A DNA stretch of 64,000 nucleotides, from the NCBI RefSeq assembly GCF_017254835.1, contig NZ_JAFKCW010000004.1, forward strand, positions 339,266 through 403,265. Direction: 5' to 3'. The position numbers and the translations under genes were made by a program. This document shows positions 45,718-54,210 of the stretch, one piece after another; the first letter of the stretch is position 1; each line of letters starts with the position of its first letter. A model generated the notes under the pieces. That model made no database searches. It was given only the letters and a program-made list of their open reading frames with translations, and was not told the origin of the DNA. Origin of the DNA: Algoriphagus aestuariicola (lineage in GTDB: Bacteria > Bacteroidota > Bacteroidia > Cytophagales > Cyclobacteriaceae).

Positions 45718-46173
45718 TTACCTCAAATAGGCGAGCAACTCCCCACCCGGAAGTTCCTTTGACTTGTAGTACATGCTGATCTGGTGTTCTGCGTGCGCTT
45801 TTTCGAGCTGGCGAAGTTCCGCTACCGAAACCTTCATGGGCTTGTTTTCGCTTGGGCTGTTGGCGAAAGTCCACTGCTTGAGCTCATGACCTTGAGCGTC
45901 TTTGAGCACGATCACCCGCTCGCTGCCCGAGCCAGACTTGATGGTGCAGTGGTTGTACTTGACCCAAAGCAGATCTTCGGGCGCTGCTTTGTCCAGCTGC
46001 AGCGTGCGAAGATTCAAGGGCTGGTTGATGTATTGCTTCATGATTAGCTTGTCATTGAGGTAGATTTCGTAGCTGTCTAGTCCGAGCTTGGGAGAAAAGG
46101 CCATGGTAATCAGGCCGATGATGAGTGCTGCCAGAAGGCTGGTGATAGTGGTTTTTGCATTTGGAGTTTTCAT
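45718..46173 (-). CDS. Hypothetical membrane-anchored or secreted protein
   Basis: A 151-residue protein from the ATG at 46173. One N-terminal helix (TITSLLAALIIGLITMAF) acts as a signal or anchor. The rest is beta-strand-like (SYEIYLNDKLIMKQYINQPL and VKYNHCTIKSGSGSERVIVL), ending KELPGGELLAYLR. I know no characterised family. An ATG eight codons upstream (46197) is possible. It is divergent from the LytTR regulator gene; such genes may be functionally linked, but nothing here proves it. Confidence 0.7.
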   Translation of the reverse strand: MKTPNAKTTITSLLAALIIGLITMAFSPKLGLDSYEIYLNDKLIMKQYINQPLNLRTLQLDKAAPEDLLWVKYNHCTIKSGSGSERVIVLKDAQGHELKQWTFANSPSENKPMKVSVAELRQLEKAHAEHQISMYYKSKELPGGELLAYLR

Positions 46174-46463
46174 GGTGCGATTCGTTGAAGTGAGCATGTG
46201 TTTTTTTAACTTGTGTGTAGGCCTTCCATTCCCCAAGATCAGAGCCGGTTGACAAAGGAGTTCTGGAGAGCCTTCCAGTAACTTTACGCCGAAGTCTAAA
46301 AAAGGTAAAACACTAATAGTCTAAAGTAGACCAACGGCTCCGATACTAGACTTGTGAGTGGCGAGGTTTTGGGCTTCGTTGGTCGATAATATCGGCTCTT
46401 TGTCTACTCCCTTGAATCGACTACCGAATTTGTGCGTAATTGAAGTTTAGACCCCCACTGTCA
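46174..46463. other. Divergent intergenic region (290 bp) between the hypothetical gene and LytTR gene
   Basis: No gene is visible. It holds short symmetric sequences, such as GTCTA-AAG-TAGAC at 46319-46331. It must contain both outward promoters. No clear Bacteroidota promoter match was found. Confidence 0.4.
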
Positions 46464-47264
46464 ATGTCAGCAAAGCTTGGCTCCAAAGTCCTTTCCCGCA
46501 CCAATCTCCTTCACCTGCTGTTTTGGTCGGTGATTACCTTGATTTTCATTTATGATCGGCGATATCTGATCATGAAGTTTCGCCTACCAGAGCACTTTAT
46601 CGCCTGCGTAGTCGTGCGGATGGGCCTTCTGATTTCGCTGGTGTATTTTCACCTGAATGTCTTGGTGCCCCGTTTTTTCCAAATTCGGCGATACCTGAAG
46701 TACACGCTGTTTCTCTTGCTTTCGACCTGTATCTACGTCAGCCTGCAAAATGCCTACGATATCTACCTCTATGGTTTCGTGATCGGGGATGTTCGGAGCA
46801 GGGATTTTTGGAGCGCCTTTCCCTACAATTTTTTCACCACTCTTTGGTATCTAGCGCTCAGCGCAGGGCTAAAGTTGAGCTTGGATCGCTATGGTGATAA
46901 GCGAAAGACAAATCAGGATTTGGAGCTATCCGATACCGTCTCGGATGTTGCGGATAGGCAGGTGTTGCTGAAAAGCGGCACCAAGCAGGTGAGGATCGAC
47001 CTCGACTCGGTCACCCATGTCAAAGGCCTCAAGGACTACTCCATTGTCTACACCGAGGATGAGCAGGTCATCGTGAAGGGCTCACTGAAAAGTGCTGAGC
47101 AACTTCTGGGTATGAAAAAACTGGTGCGGGTACACAAGTCATACCTCGTTGCTTTGGACAGGATCAAAACCATTGAAGGCAACCATATCATTTTAGGCCA
47201 GCATTTCATTCCCATAGGGAGATCGTTTAAAAAGGATCTTTTTCAGCAATTGGTACCTTCTTGA
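46464..47264 (+). CDS. Membrane LytTR DNA-binding regulator
   Basis: A 266-residue protein from the ATG at 46464. Four hydrophobic helices fill the N-terminal half (LLHLLFWSVITLIFIYDRRY onward). A LytTR domain forms the C-terminal part (VLLKSGTKQVRIDLDSVTHV ... KLVRVHKSYLVALDRI ... FIPIGRSFKKDL). There is no receiver or kinase domain, so the membrane part may sense directly. Targets are unknown. It diverges from the secreted hypothetical gene across a 290-bp gap. Confidence 0.85.
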   Translation: MSAKLGSKVLSRTNLLHLLFWSVITLIFIYDRRYLIMKFRLPEHFIACVVVRMGLLISLVYFHLNVLVPRFFQIRRYLKYTLFLLLSTCIYVSLQNAYDIYLYGFVIGDVRSRDFWSAFPYNFFTTLWYLALSAGLKLSLDRYGDKRKTNQDLELSDTVSDVADRQVLLKSGTKQVRIDLDSVTHVKGLKDYSIVYTEDEQVIVKGSLKSAEQLLGMKKLVRVHKSYLVALDRIKTIEGNHIILGQHFIPIGRSFKKDLFQQLVPS

Positions 47265-47334
47265 CTCTTGTTTTTCCGCAAGTGATACCCCACTTCCGTA
47301 CTAGGCTATTTGCCTTTTTCTCGTATTTTTGATC

Positions 47335-47751
47335 ATGCTATCCAAAAAAACCAAGTACGCCCTGCATGCCCTGACCTATCTCGGCAAGCATCGGGAAAAC
47401 AAAACTGTGTTGATTCAGGACATTGCCGAAGAGCACGGCATTTCCCACAAGTTTCTGGAAAACATTCTCCTCGAACTGCGAAAGGCGGGATACCTGGGCA
47501 GCAAAAAGGGCAAAGGAGGAGGCTACTATCTCATCAAAGAGCCCAAAGAAATTCCTCTCTCACGCATCATTCGATTGCTGGACGGGCCCATCGCCCTGCT
47601 TCCCTGCGTGAGCCTCAACTACTACGAACCCTGCGACGAATGTAAAAGCGAAGTCCAATGTGGCATCAACAAAGTGATGGCGCAAGTCCGGGATGAGACA
47701 CTCAAAATACTGGAAAACAAGTCTTTGCAAGATATTCTGGACGGGGAGTAA
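47335..47751 (+). CDS. Rrf2-family transcriptional regulator
   Basis: A 138-residue protein with the Rrf2 winged helix (LSKKTKYALHALTYLGKHRE ... EEHGISHKFLENILLELRKA ... SKKGKGGGYYLI). A cysteine-rich loop LLPCVSLNYYEPCDECKSEVQCG carries four Cys, enough to bind an iron-sulfur cluster as IscR and NsrR do. Its place at the head of the sulfate-assimilation genes suggests a cysteine- or Fe-S-responsive repressor of that cluster. A palindrome lies upstream of the next gene. Start ATG at 47335 (an ATT two codons earlier is not used). Confidence 0.87.
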   Translation: MLSKKTKYALHALTYLGKHRENKTVLIQDIAEEHGISHKFLENILLELRKAGYLGSKKGKGGGYYLIKEPKEIPLSRIIRLLDGPIALLPCVSLNYYEPCDECKSEVQCGINKVMAQVRDETLKILENKSLQDILDGE

Positions 47752-47770
47752 AATTTTTTTGTCACAAACT

Positions 47771-47785
47771 CTATAAAATTTATAG
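47771..47785. promoter_or_regulatory. Candidate Rrf2 operator, 15-bp perfect palindrome
   Basis: CTATAAA-A-TTTATAG, perfect 7-bp arms. It ends 8 bp before the TACTTTTG box at 47794 and so covers the -33 region of the promoter of the sulfur genes. The neighbouring Rrf2 regulator is the natural candidate to bind it. Confidence 0.45.
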
Positions 47786-47793
47786 GGATTATA

Positions 47794-47801
47794 TACTTTT
47801 G
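47794..47801 (+). promoter_or_regulatory. Bacteroidota -7 box (TACTTTTG) of the sulfur cluster
   Basis: Perfect match to TAnnTTTG, 24 bp before the ATG of the DUF2061 gene. No good TTTG lies at the usual distance upstream, which would make it a regulated or weak promoter. Confidence 0.45.
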
Positions 47802-47825
47802 TTTTTCCCATCCGTATAGAGAGCC

Positions 47826-48104
47826 ATGTTTATAGACCAAATCGCAAAGAAGTTCTTTTCTCCCAAGGCGGGGAAAGACAGTAACGCCAAAAGCCTGCTT
47901 AAGTCTATCTCCTGGAGAATCGTAGGTACTTTGGACACGATCGTGATTTCCTATTTTATCACCGGGCAGCTCGTCATGGCGGTATCGATAGGATCGGTGG
48001 AGGTTTTTTCCAAGATCATCCTCTATTATTTCCATGAACGGGTATGGGAAAATGCAACAAAAAATAAAATCGATGAGCCAAAGCCTGAATACATCCGATC
48101 TTGA
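47826..48104 (+). CDS. DUF2061 membrane protein
   Basis: A 92-residue protein of the DUF2061 family: SLLKSISWRIVGTLDTIVIS-like text, two hydrophobic segments, then SVEVFSKIILYYFHERVW. The family is often encoded beside cysteine and sulfate assimilation genes; its function is unknown. It overlaps the start of cysH by 32 bp, so translation is probably coupled. Confidence 0.83.
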   Translation: MFIDQIAKKFFSPKAGKDSNAKSLLKSISWRIVGTLDTIVISYFITGQLVMAVSIGSVEVFSKIILYYFHERVWENATKNKIDEPKPEYIRS

Positions 48105-48777
48105 GTTTAGACTCGACTCCCTGAGCGCTGGGGAGGGATTGGCCTTGATTGCCGAGCTGTTTCCCGGCAAGGTGGTTTTTTCCACCTCCTTGGGGCAGGA
48201 GGATCAAGTAATCACCCAGTTGATCACTTCGCAAAACCTTCCGATTCAGATTTTTTCCTTGGATACCGGACGCCTGTTTCCGGAGACGCTGGAGCTGCTC
48301 GCCCGCACCGAGAGCAAATACAAAACCCGTATCAAAGTCTACTACCCTGAGACTTCCTCGGTGGAAAAGCTAGTCTCTGAAATTGGAATTAACGGCTTCT
48401 ACGAGTCAGTAGAAAACCGAAAATCCTGCTGCTACGTCCGCAAAGTCGAGCCGCTCAAGAAAGCCTTGGCCGGCAATCAGGTTTGGGTTACGGGACTTCG
48501 AGCTGAGCAGAGTGCAAACCGAGGTGGAATGAAACGTGTGGAATGGGACGAAGCCAACCAAATTCTCAAATATAACCCCTTGTTGGATTGGACTTTTGAC
48601 CAGATGATTAGCTACATCAACGAACTCAATATTCCTTATAATCCACTTCACGACCAAGGCTTTATCAGCATAGGCTGCGCACCCTGCACCCGGGCAATCT
48701 TCCCGGGCGAAGATCCCCGAGCCGGACGCTGGTGGTGGGAGGACTCCAAAAAGGAGTGCGGACTGCATGCCAAATAA
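48073..48777 (+). CDS. cysH: Adenylyl-sulfate (APS) reductase CysH
   Basis: A 234-residue protein from the ATG at 48073. Cys119-Cys120 (SCCYVRK) and Cys202/Cys205 (CAPC) supply the [4Fe-4S] cluster typical of APS reductases, which PAPS reductases lack. The catalytic Cys229 lies in KKECGLH. The enzyme reduces APS to sulfite with thioredoxin or a similar donor. The cluster therefore does not need PAPS, and no APS kinase (CysC) gene is present. ATGs at 48034 and 48052 are alternative starts. Confidence 0.92.
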   Translation: MSQSLNTSDLEFRLDSLSAGEGLALIAELFPGKVVFSTSLGQEDQVITQLITSQNLPIQIFSLDTGRLFPETLELLARTESKYKTRIKVYYPETSSVEKLVSEIGINGFYESVENRKSCCYVRKVEPLKKALAGNQVWVTGLRAEQSANRGGMKRVEWDEANQILKYNPLLDWTFDQMISYINELNIPYNPLHDQGFISIGCAPCTRAIFPGEDPRAGRWWWEDSKKECGLHAK

Positions 48778-48833
48778 GAATTTATATCTAAGACGCAAGA
48801 CATAAGAATTATCGGACTGAAGTTCTTTTTACC

Positions 48834-48861
48834 TCGTAAATGGCACTTCGTAACTCGTAAC
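48834..48861. repeat. Degenerate 7-bp tandem repeat before cysD
   Basis: TCGTAAA, TGGCACT, TCGTAAC, TCGTAAC, then the cysD ATG 5 bp later. It fills the space between cysH and cysD. No function is visible. Confidence 0.55.
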
Positions 48862-48865
48862 TAAA

Positions 48866-49765
48866 ATGGAGAACCTATTTATACCTAATCCCAAAGAGGC
48901 AGAATCGATCCACATCCTGAGGGAAGTGGCGGCGCAGTTTGAGCGCCCTGTCTTGCTTTTTTCTGGAGGGAAAGATTCGATTACCTTGGTCAGACTGGCC
49001 CAGAAGGCTTTTTTTCCAGCAAAGATCCCTTTTCCTCTACTCCATGTGGACACAGGACACAACTTCCCGGAAACCATCGAGTTTCGCGACAGCTTGGTGA
49101 AGGAGCTTGGTCTCGAGCTTATCGTACGAAATGTGCAGGACTCCATTGACCAAGGCAAAGTGCGGGAGGAACGAGGCCGCTACGCCAGCCGAAATACGTT
49201 GCAGACTACCACGCTTTTGGATGCGATTGAAGAGTTTAAGTTTGACGCCTGCATAGGTGGGGCGAGGAGGGACGAGGAAAAAGCCAGAGCAAAAGAGCGG
49301 GTTTTTTCGGTTCGTGATGACTTTGGGCAGTGGGATGAGAAAAACCAGCGTCCGGAGCTTTTTGACATGCTCAATGGCAAAATCCATGTTGGCCAAAACG
49401 TTCGCTGCTTCCCTATCTCCAACTGGACAGAACTTGACGTATGGGAATACATCCGCACCGAAAATATCGCAATCCCGAGTATCTATTTTGCCCACAAGCG
49501 GGAAGTCTTTTTCCGGGATGGTATGATTTGGACGGCCAACGAACACGTGTTCCGCGAGGCACACGAGGAAGTGGTGGAGAAAATGGTTCGCTTCCGTACC
49601 GTGGGTGACATGACCTGCACTGCTGCTGTTCTTTCAGAGGCAGTATCCCTGGATGACGTAGTCTCTGAAATCAGACTATCCACCATCTCCGAGCGCGGCG
49701 CCCGCATCGACGACAAGCGCTCCGAGGCTGCAATGGAAACGAGGAAGAAAGTCGGATACTTCTGA
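48866..49765 (+). CDS. cysD: Sulfate adenylyltransferase small subunit CysD
   Basis: A 299-residue PP-loop protein with LLFSGGKDSITLVRLAQKAF and PLLHVDTGHNFPETIEFRD. It catalyses adenylation of sulfate with the CysN GTPase. Length and order (cysH-cysD-cysN) fit. The 74 bp before cysN hold AT-rich repeat-like sequence and the string GGTCCGTCGACCGT. Confidence 0.95.
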   Translation: MENLFIPNPKEAESIHILREVAAQFERPVLLFSGGKDSITLVRLAQKAFFPAKIPFPLLHVDTGHNFPETIEFRDSLVKELGLELIVRNVQDSIDQGKVREERGRYASRNTLQTTTLLDAIEEFKFDACIGGARRDEEKARAKERVFSVRDDFGQWDEKNQRPELFDMLNGKIHVGQNVRCFPISNWTELDVWEYIRTENIAIPSIYFAHKREVFFRDGMIWTANEHVFREAHEEVVEKMVRFRTVGDMTCTAAVLSEAVSLDDVVSEIRLSTISERGARIDDKRSEAAMETRKKVGYF

Positions 49766-49839
49766 TTTGCGATTTAAAAATACGATTTACAAAAGGCCGT
49801 GGACAGTGGTCCGTCGACCGTTGATAAAGAATTGAAAAA

Positions 49840-51099
49840 ATGGACATACAAGGCAGAAAACTCATCAAAATCGCAACAGCAGGCTCCGTGGATGACGGCA
49901 AAAGCACCCTGATAGGCCGCTTGCTCTATGATACCAACTCGCTGACCACAGATAAAATCGAGGCCATCGAGCGTAACTCCAGGCAGCGGGGTTACGATTA
50001 CCTGGACTTTTCCCTAGCCACTGATGGCTTGGTTGCTGAGCGAGAGCAGGGTATCACTATCGATGTGGCGCACATCTACTTCAATACGGACAAGACCAAC
50101 TTTATCGTAGCTGATACCCCTGGCCACGTGGAGTATACCCGAAACATGGTCACTGGCGCCTCTACTTCCCAAGTGGCGGTCATCCTAATCGACGCCCGAA
50201 AAGGAGTGATCGAGCAAACCTACCGCCACTTTTTCATCAGCAACTTGTTGAGAATTTCGCATGTAGTCGTCGCCATCAACAAGATGGACTTGGTGGACTA
50301 CAGCGAGGATGTTTTTCTGAAAATCAAGAGTGACTTCGATGCGCTCGTGGAGAAAAGCAATTTCAATGAAGAACAGATTACGTTCATTCCTGTTTCGGCT
50401 CTCAAAGGGGAAAATGTAACAAGAAAGTCCGAGCACATGCCTTGGTATCTAGGCAACACGCTGCTGGACCACTTGGAAATCCTCGAGCCCGAAGATCTGC
50501 AGGAAAGTTCGGTAGCAAGATTTCCGGTGCAGTACGTGATTCGCCCCAAGACGGAGGCCTTCCATGATTTTCGCGGATTTTCCGGTAAACTTTATGGGCA
50601 CAGCTTAAAGGTAGGCGACGAAGTGACAGTATTGCCGTCTGGGAACAGGTCCAAGATCAAAGGCATTCAGTTTTTTGATCAGCAAATTGACTTGGTAGCT
50701 CCGGGATCCTCGGTGACTATTACCCTAGAGGACGAGGTAGATTGCAGCAGAGGCGATATGATCGTCAGAGCCGGTGAAGAACCGAGCAGCGAGAAAGCCA
50801 TTTCCGCTACGCTATGCCAAGTCAACAGCAAAGCGCTGAAAGTGGGTGGGAAATATATCCTTCAGCACGGTGTCAACCGCGTCTTGGCCAAGGTAGACCA
50901 GATCGAATCCAGAATTCATACGGATTTTACGGGAACTGAAGAGGCCGATCAGCTCAGATTGAATGACATCGGGCGGGTACATTTCAGACTTAGCAAGCCT
51001 ATCCATTTCGATTCCTATCAAAACAGCAAATCCAATGGAGCCTTCATTCTGATTGACGAGGGAAGTTATGACACCGTCAGTGTGGGTTTTATTGAATAG
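49840..51099 (+). CDS. cysN: Sulfate adenylyltransferase GTPase subunit CysN
   Basis: A 419-residue EF-Tu-like GTPase: P-loop ATAGSVDDGKSTLIGRLLYD, DTPGHVEY (G3), NKMD (G4), and two beta-barrel domains after it. It is a free CysN without a fused CysC kinase domain, consistent with the APS-reductase route. It couples GTP hydrolysis to APS formation by CysD. Confidence 0.95.
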   Translation: MDIQGRKLIKIATAGSVDDGKSTLIGRLLYDTNSLTTDKIEAIERNSRQRGYDYLDFSLATDGLVAEREQGITIDVAHIYFNTDKTNFIVADTPGHVEYTRNMVTGASTSQVAVILIDARKGVIEQTYRHFFISNLLRISHVVVAINKMDLVDYSEDVFLKIKSDFDALVEKSNFNEEQITFIPVSALKGENVTRKSEHMPWYLGNTLLDHLEILEPEDLQESSVARFPVQYVIRPKTEAFHDFRGFSGKLYGHSLKVGDEVTVLPSGNRSKIKGIQFFDQQIDLVAPGSSVTITLEDEVDCSRGDMIVRAGEEPSSEKAISATLCQVNSKALKVGGKYILQHGVNRVLAKVDQIESRIHTDFTGTEEADQLRLNDIGRVHFRLSKPIHFDSYQNSKSNGAFILIDEGSYDTVSVGFIE

Positions 51100-51115
51100 C
51101 ATCTAGTATCAAGAA

Positions 51116-51147
51116 GCCAGACTAGGCCTATTCACGCCGAGTCTGGC
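51116..51147. repeat. Intercistronic hairpin between cysN and the sulfite reductase gene
   Basis: GCCAGACTAGGC (51116-51127) pairs with GCCGAGTCTGGC (51136-51147), one mismatch, loop of 8. There is no T-run after it. It lies 16 bp after the cysN stop. Confidence 0.6.
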
Positions 51148-51246
51148 AATCTACCTTCCTCGGGCTTCGGTCTTCCAGCTGGATCTGGGGATTTTTGACA
51201 AAAAGAAAAAATGTGCAAACCCTTCGGGGAAAAACCTATTACAGCC

Positions 51247-53346
51247 ATGCAAAGCTTTCGAACTGAACTTGAAAATCCGATTGTAGAAAAAGATATTCTT
51301 GACTTGGAGCGTAAAATAGCCCTCTTTCGGGAAGGGAAGATAGACGAGGAAAAATTCCGCAGCCTTCGATTGGCACGCGGAGTCTATGGACAGCGCCAGC
51401 CTGGCGTTCAGATGGTACGCATCAAGCTGCCTTATGGCCGGGCCACCTCAGCTCAGCTGCGACGAATCTGTGCCGTGTCGGAGGAGTATTCCATTGGCCG
51501 TCTGCACATCACTACCCGCCAGGACATCCAGATCCACTTCGTGAGTTTGGACAGGACGCCTGAGCTATGGGCAGAGCTGGAAAAGGACGACGTGACCCTA
51601 CGAGAAGCATGCGGCAATACGGTCAGGAATGTCACCGCGTCCGAAACTGCCGGTATCGATCCCAAGGAGCCTTTTGACGTGACTCCCTATGCGGACGCGA
51701 CCTTCCGATATTTTCTTCGAAACCCGATCTGCCAAGAGATGGGGAGAAAATTCAAAATGTCTTTCTCCTCTTCAGACGAAGACAATGCGCTGAGCTATCT
51801 CCATGACTTGGGCTTTATCCCCAAGATTAAAGAAGTCGATGGACAGCAGGTCAGAGGTTTCAAGGTTTTGCTCGGAGGGGGCTTGGGGTCACAGCCGCGG
51901 CATGCCGATGTGATTTCGGACTTCGTGGCGACAGACCAGATCATCCCGTTCACTGAGGCGGTTCTTCGAATTTTTGACCGTCATGGAGAGAGAGCCAGAC
52001 GAAACAAGGCGAGGATGAAGTTTCTGGTGAAAGACTTGGGTATCGAAGCCTTTTTGGAACTAGTGGAGAAGGAAAGAAAAGCACTGAAGTTCCAAAGCTA
52101 TCCACTGGATTTTGAAGATTACGAAGCGGGAAAATCCCTTCCAAATCCAGAGAGCCCAGCGCTTGACGGAGAATTGGGGCTAGAGTTTGAGCTTTGGAAG
52201 CTGACTAATGTGCTGCCGCAAAAGCAGGCTGGCTACGTCTCCATAGGCGTGAAGGTTTCCTTGGGTGATTTCTACTTGGATCAGGCGAGGCCATTGGCCG
52301 ATTTGGTAGAGACCTATGCAGCTGGTGAGGTTCGCTTTACTTTGAGACAGAATATCCTGATCCGAGACGTTCGGGAGGACTTGGTACCGTTCTTTTACCA
52401 AGAGCTGAAAAAAATCAGACTGGCAGACCGCGGTTACAACACCCTTGGAGATATCACAGCCTGTCCTGGCACCGATACCTGTAACTTGGGCATCGCCAGC
52501 TCCACCGGTATTGCCGCTGAGTTGGAAAAGGTGATCCTCGATGAATATCCTCAATATTTGCAAAACAAAGATCTGGTGATCAAGATCTCCGGATGCATGA
52601 ACGCTTGCGGTCAGCACAATATGGCACACATCGGCTTTCAGGGCATGTCCATGAAAGCAGGTAAGACGGTCATTCCAGCTTTGCAGGTCCTTTTAGGTGG
52701 GGGAAATTTGGGAGATGGCAATGGAAGATTTGCCGACAAGGTGACCAAAGTCCCCAGCCGACGAGGCCCTCAAGCTTTGCGTATTTTGCTCGAGGACTTT
52801 GAGAAAAACGCCGGAGGGCAGGATTTCCTCAGCTACTACGATCAGCAGGGGCAGATTTACTTCTACGACTTGCTTAAAGAACTCAGCGACGCGTCCACGA
52901 TTACCGTGGCGGATGCTATAGACTGGGGCAACCAAGAAGCCTACGAGGTGGCAGTCGGCGTGGGAGAATGCGCCGGCGTGGTGATCGATTTGGTGGCGAC
53001 TCTTCTTTTGGAAGCCTTGGAAAAACTTGAGCTGGGACAGCAGGCATTGGAAGACGGACGTTGGGCCGACAGCATCTACCATCACTACGCAGGCTTGATC
53101 AATGCCGCCAAGGCGCTTCTGCTAAGCGACAATACCAGCACCAACAGCTACGCCAATATCATTTCCCTCTTTGACGAAAAGTATGTCCAAACGGGCAAGA
53201 TTGATTTGGGTGGCACCTTTGCGGACAAAGTCTATCAGATCAACCAGCATGAGCCAAGCGAAGCCTTTGCGAGAGCCTATTCAGTCGAAGCCATGGAGAT
53301 ATACCGTTTGTTGAAGTCCTATCGTGAGGCGGAGGTGGAGGCATGA
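51247..53346 (+). CDS. Siroheme nitrite/sulfite reductase with C-terminal HEPN-like extension
   Basis: A 699-residue protein from the ATG at 51247 (an ATG at 51211 is also possible). Ferredoxin-type domains come first (RLHITTRQDIQIHFV, GIDPKEPFDVTPYADATF). The siroheme/[4Fe-4S] motif is Cys406/Cys412 (ACPGTDTCNLG) and Cys450/Cys454 (SGCMNACGQHN). About 130 C-terminal residues (GQQALEDGRWADSIYHHYAG ... AKALLLSD) are helical and resemble HEPN domains. Its place beside cysHDN suggests sulfite as substrate. No CysJ flavoprotein is encoded here, so ferredoxin is the likely donor. Confidence 0.88.
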   Translation: MQSFRTELENPIVEKDILDLERKIALFREGKIDEEKFRSLRLARGVYGQRQPGVQMVRIKLPYGRATSAQLRRICAVSEEYSIGRLHITTRQDIQIHFVSLDRTPELWAELEKDDVTLREACGNTVRNVTASETAGIDPKEPFDVTPYADATFRYFLRNPICQEMGRKFKMSFSSSDEDNALSYLHDLGFIPKIKEVDGQQVRGFKVLLGGGLGSQPRHADVISDFVATDQIIPFTEAVLRIFDRHGERARRNKARMKFLVKDLGIEAFLELVEKERKALKFQSYPLDFEDYEAGKSLPNPESPALDGELGLEFELWKLTNVLPQKQAGYVSIGVKVSLGDFYLDQARPLADLVETYAAGEVRFTLRQNILIRDVREDLVPFFYQELKKIRLADRGYNTLGDITACPGTDTCNLGIASSTGIAAELEKVILDEYPQYLQNKDLVIKISGCMNACGQHNMAHIGFQGMSMKAGKTVIPALQVLLGGGNLGDGNGRFADKVTKVPSRRGPQALRILLEDFEKNAGGQDFLSYYDQQGQIYFYDLLKELSDASTITVADAIDWGNQEAYEVAVGVGECAGVVIDLVATLLLEALEKLELGQQALEDGRWADSIYHHYAGLINAAKALLLSDNTSTNSYANIISLFDEKYVQTGKIDLGGTFADKVYQINQHEPSEAFARAYSVEAMEIYRLLKSYREAEVEA

Positions 53347-54113
53347 GCACTATTGTCTTTCCAAAAGTCACCCTAGTAGGAGCTGGGCCTGGAGATCCGG
53401 AGTTAATCACCTTAAAGGCGGTCTTGGCACTAAACAAGGCCGATGTGGTGCTCTATGACGCTTTGATCGATCCGGTTTTGCTGAAGCATGCTCCGGATAC
53501 GGCCCTGAGAATTTTTGTGGGGAAGCGTGTAGGCAAGCACTCCACGGCCCAAGAAGATACCAATCAGCTTTGCGTCAGCCTCGCCAAAAAGTATGGACAT
53601 GTGGTTCGGCTCAAAGGCGGTGATCCCTTTGTCTTTGGGCGGGGAGCGGAGGAGATCGAGTACATCGAGTCGTTTGGGATTTCCACAGAATTGGTTCCTG
53701 GGATTACTTCGGCGGTTGCTGTTCCGGCTTCAGCTGGTATTCCGGTGACCAAAAGAGGCGTTTCCGAGAGTTTCTGGGTTGTGACCGGGACAACGTCTAC
53801 CGGAGAGTTATCCAGGGATTTGGCATTGGCAGCGCAGTCTACCGCTACCGTGGTGGTCTTGATGGGTACGAGAAAGCTGAGTGAAATCGTGAAAGTCTAT
53901 CAAGCCTGCGGCAAGTCCGAGCTGCCAATAGCAATCATACAAAGCGGTACGACTCGAGAGGAAAAGGTCGTGGCTGGATACATTTCTGACATCGAACAGC
54001 GGGTGAAAGAAGCCAAAGCTGAAGCTCCGGCGATCATCATCGTTGGAGAAGTGGTGAAGGAAAGCCAAAAGCTGGCTGAAGTCTATCGGATTGCAGTGGG
54101 CAGCTTGCAGTAG
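53343..54113 (+). CDS. cobA: Uroporphyrinogen-III C-methyltransferase (SUMT)
   Basis: A 256-residue SUMT with VTLVGAGPGDPELITLKA at the N-terminus and RLKGGDPFVFGRGAEE in the second motif. It methylates uroporphyrinogen III twice to precorrin-2, the first step to siroheme. Its ATG overlaps the TGA of the sulfite reductase gene (ATGA), so translation is coupled to the enzyme that needs siroheme. Confidence 0.95.
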   Translation: MSTIVFPKVTLVGAGPGDPELITLKAVLALNKADVVLYDALIDPVLLKHAPDTALRIFVGKRVGKHSTAQEDTNQLCVSLAKKYGHVVRLKGGDPFVFGRGAEEIEYIESFGISTELVPGITSAVAVPASAGIPVTKRGVSESFWVVTGTTSTGELSRDLALAAQSTATVVVLMGTRKLSEIVKVYQACGKSELPIAIIQSGTTREEKVVAGYISDIEQRVKEAKAEAPAIIIVGEVVKESQKLAEVYRIAVGSLQ

Positions 54114-54210
54114 TACAGTCTTTCAATGTTGAGTATGCAGTGGCTGTAAATCATCCTTCGAAGTCTTTTCTTTAGCTTTATCTTGCTACTATCGCCTTGA
54201 TTCTCTTACC

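Noticed and set aside
47324-47331. TATTTTTG as promoter of the Rrf2 gene
   Set aside because: It ends 3 bp before the ATG, which would put transcription start inside the gene, and the nearest TTTG is only 11 bp away.
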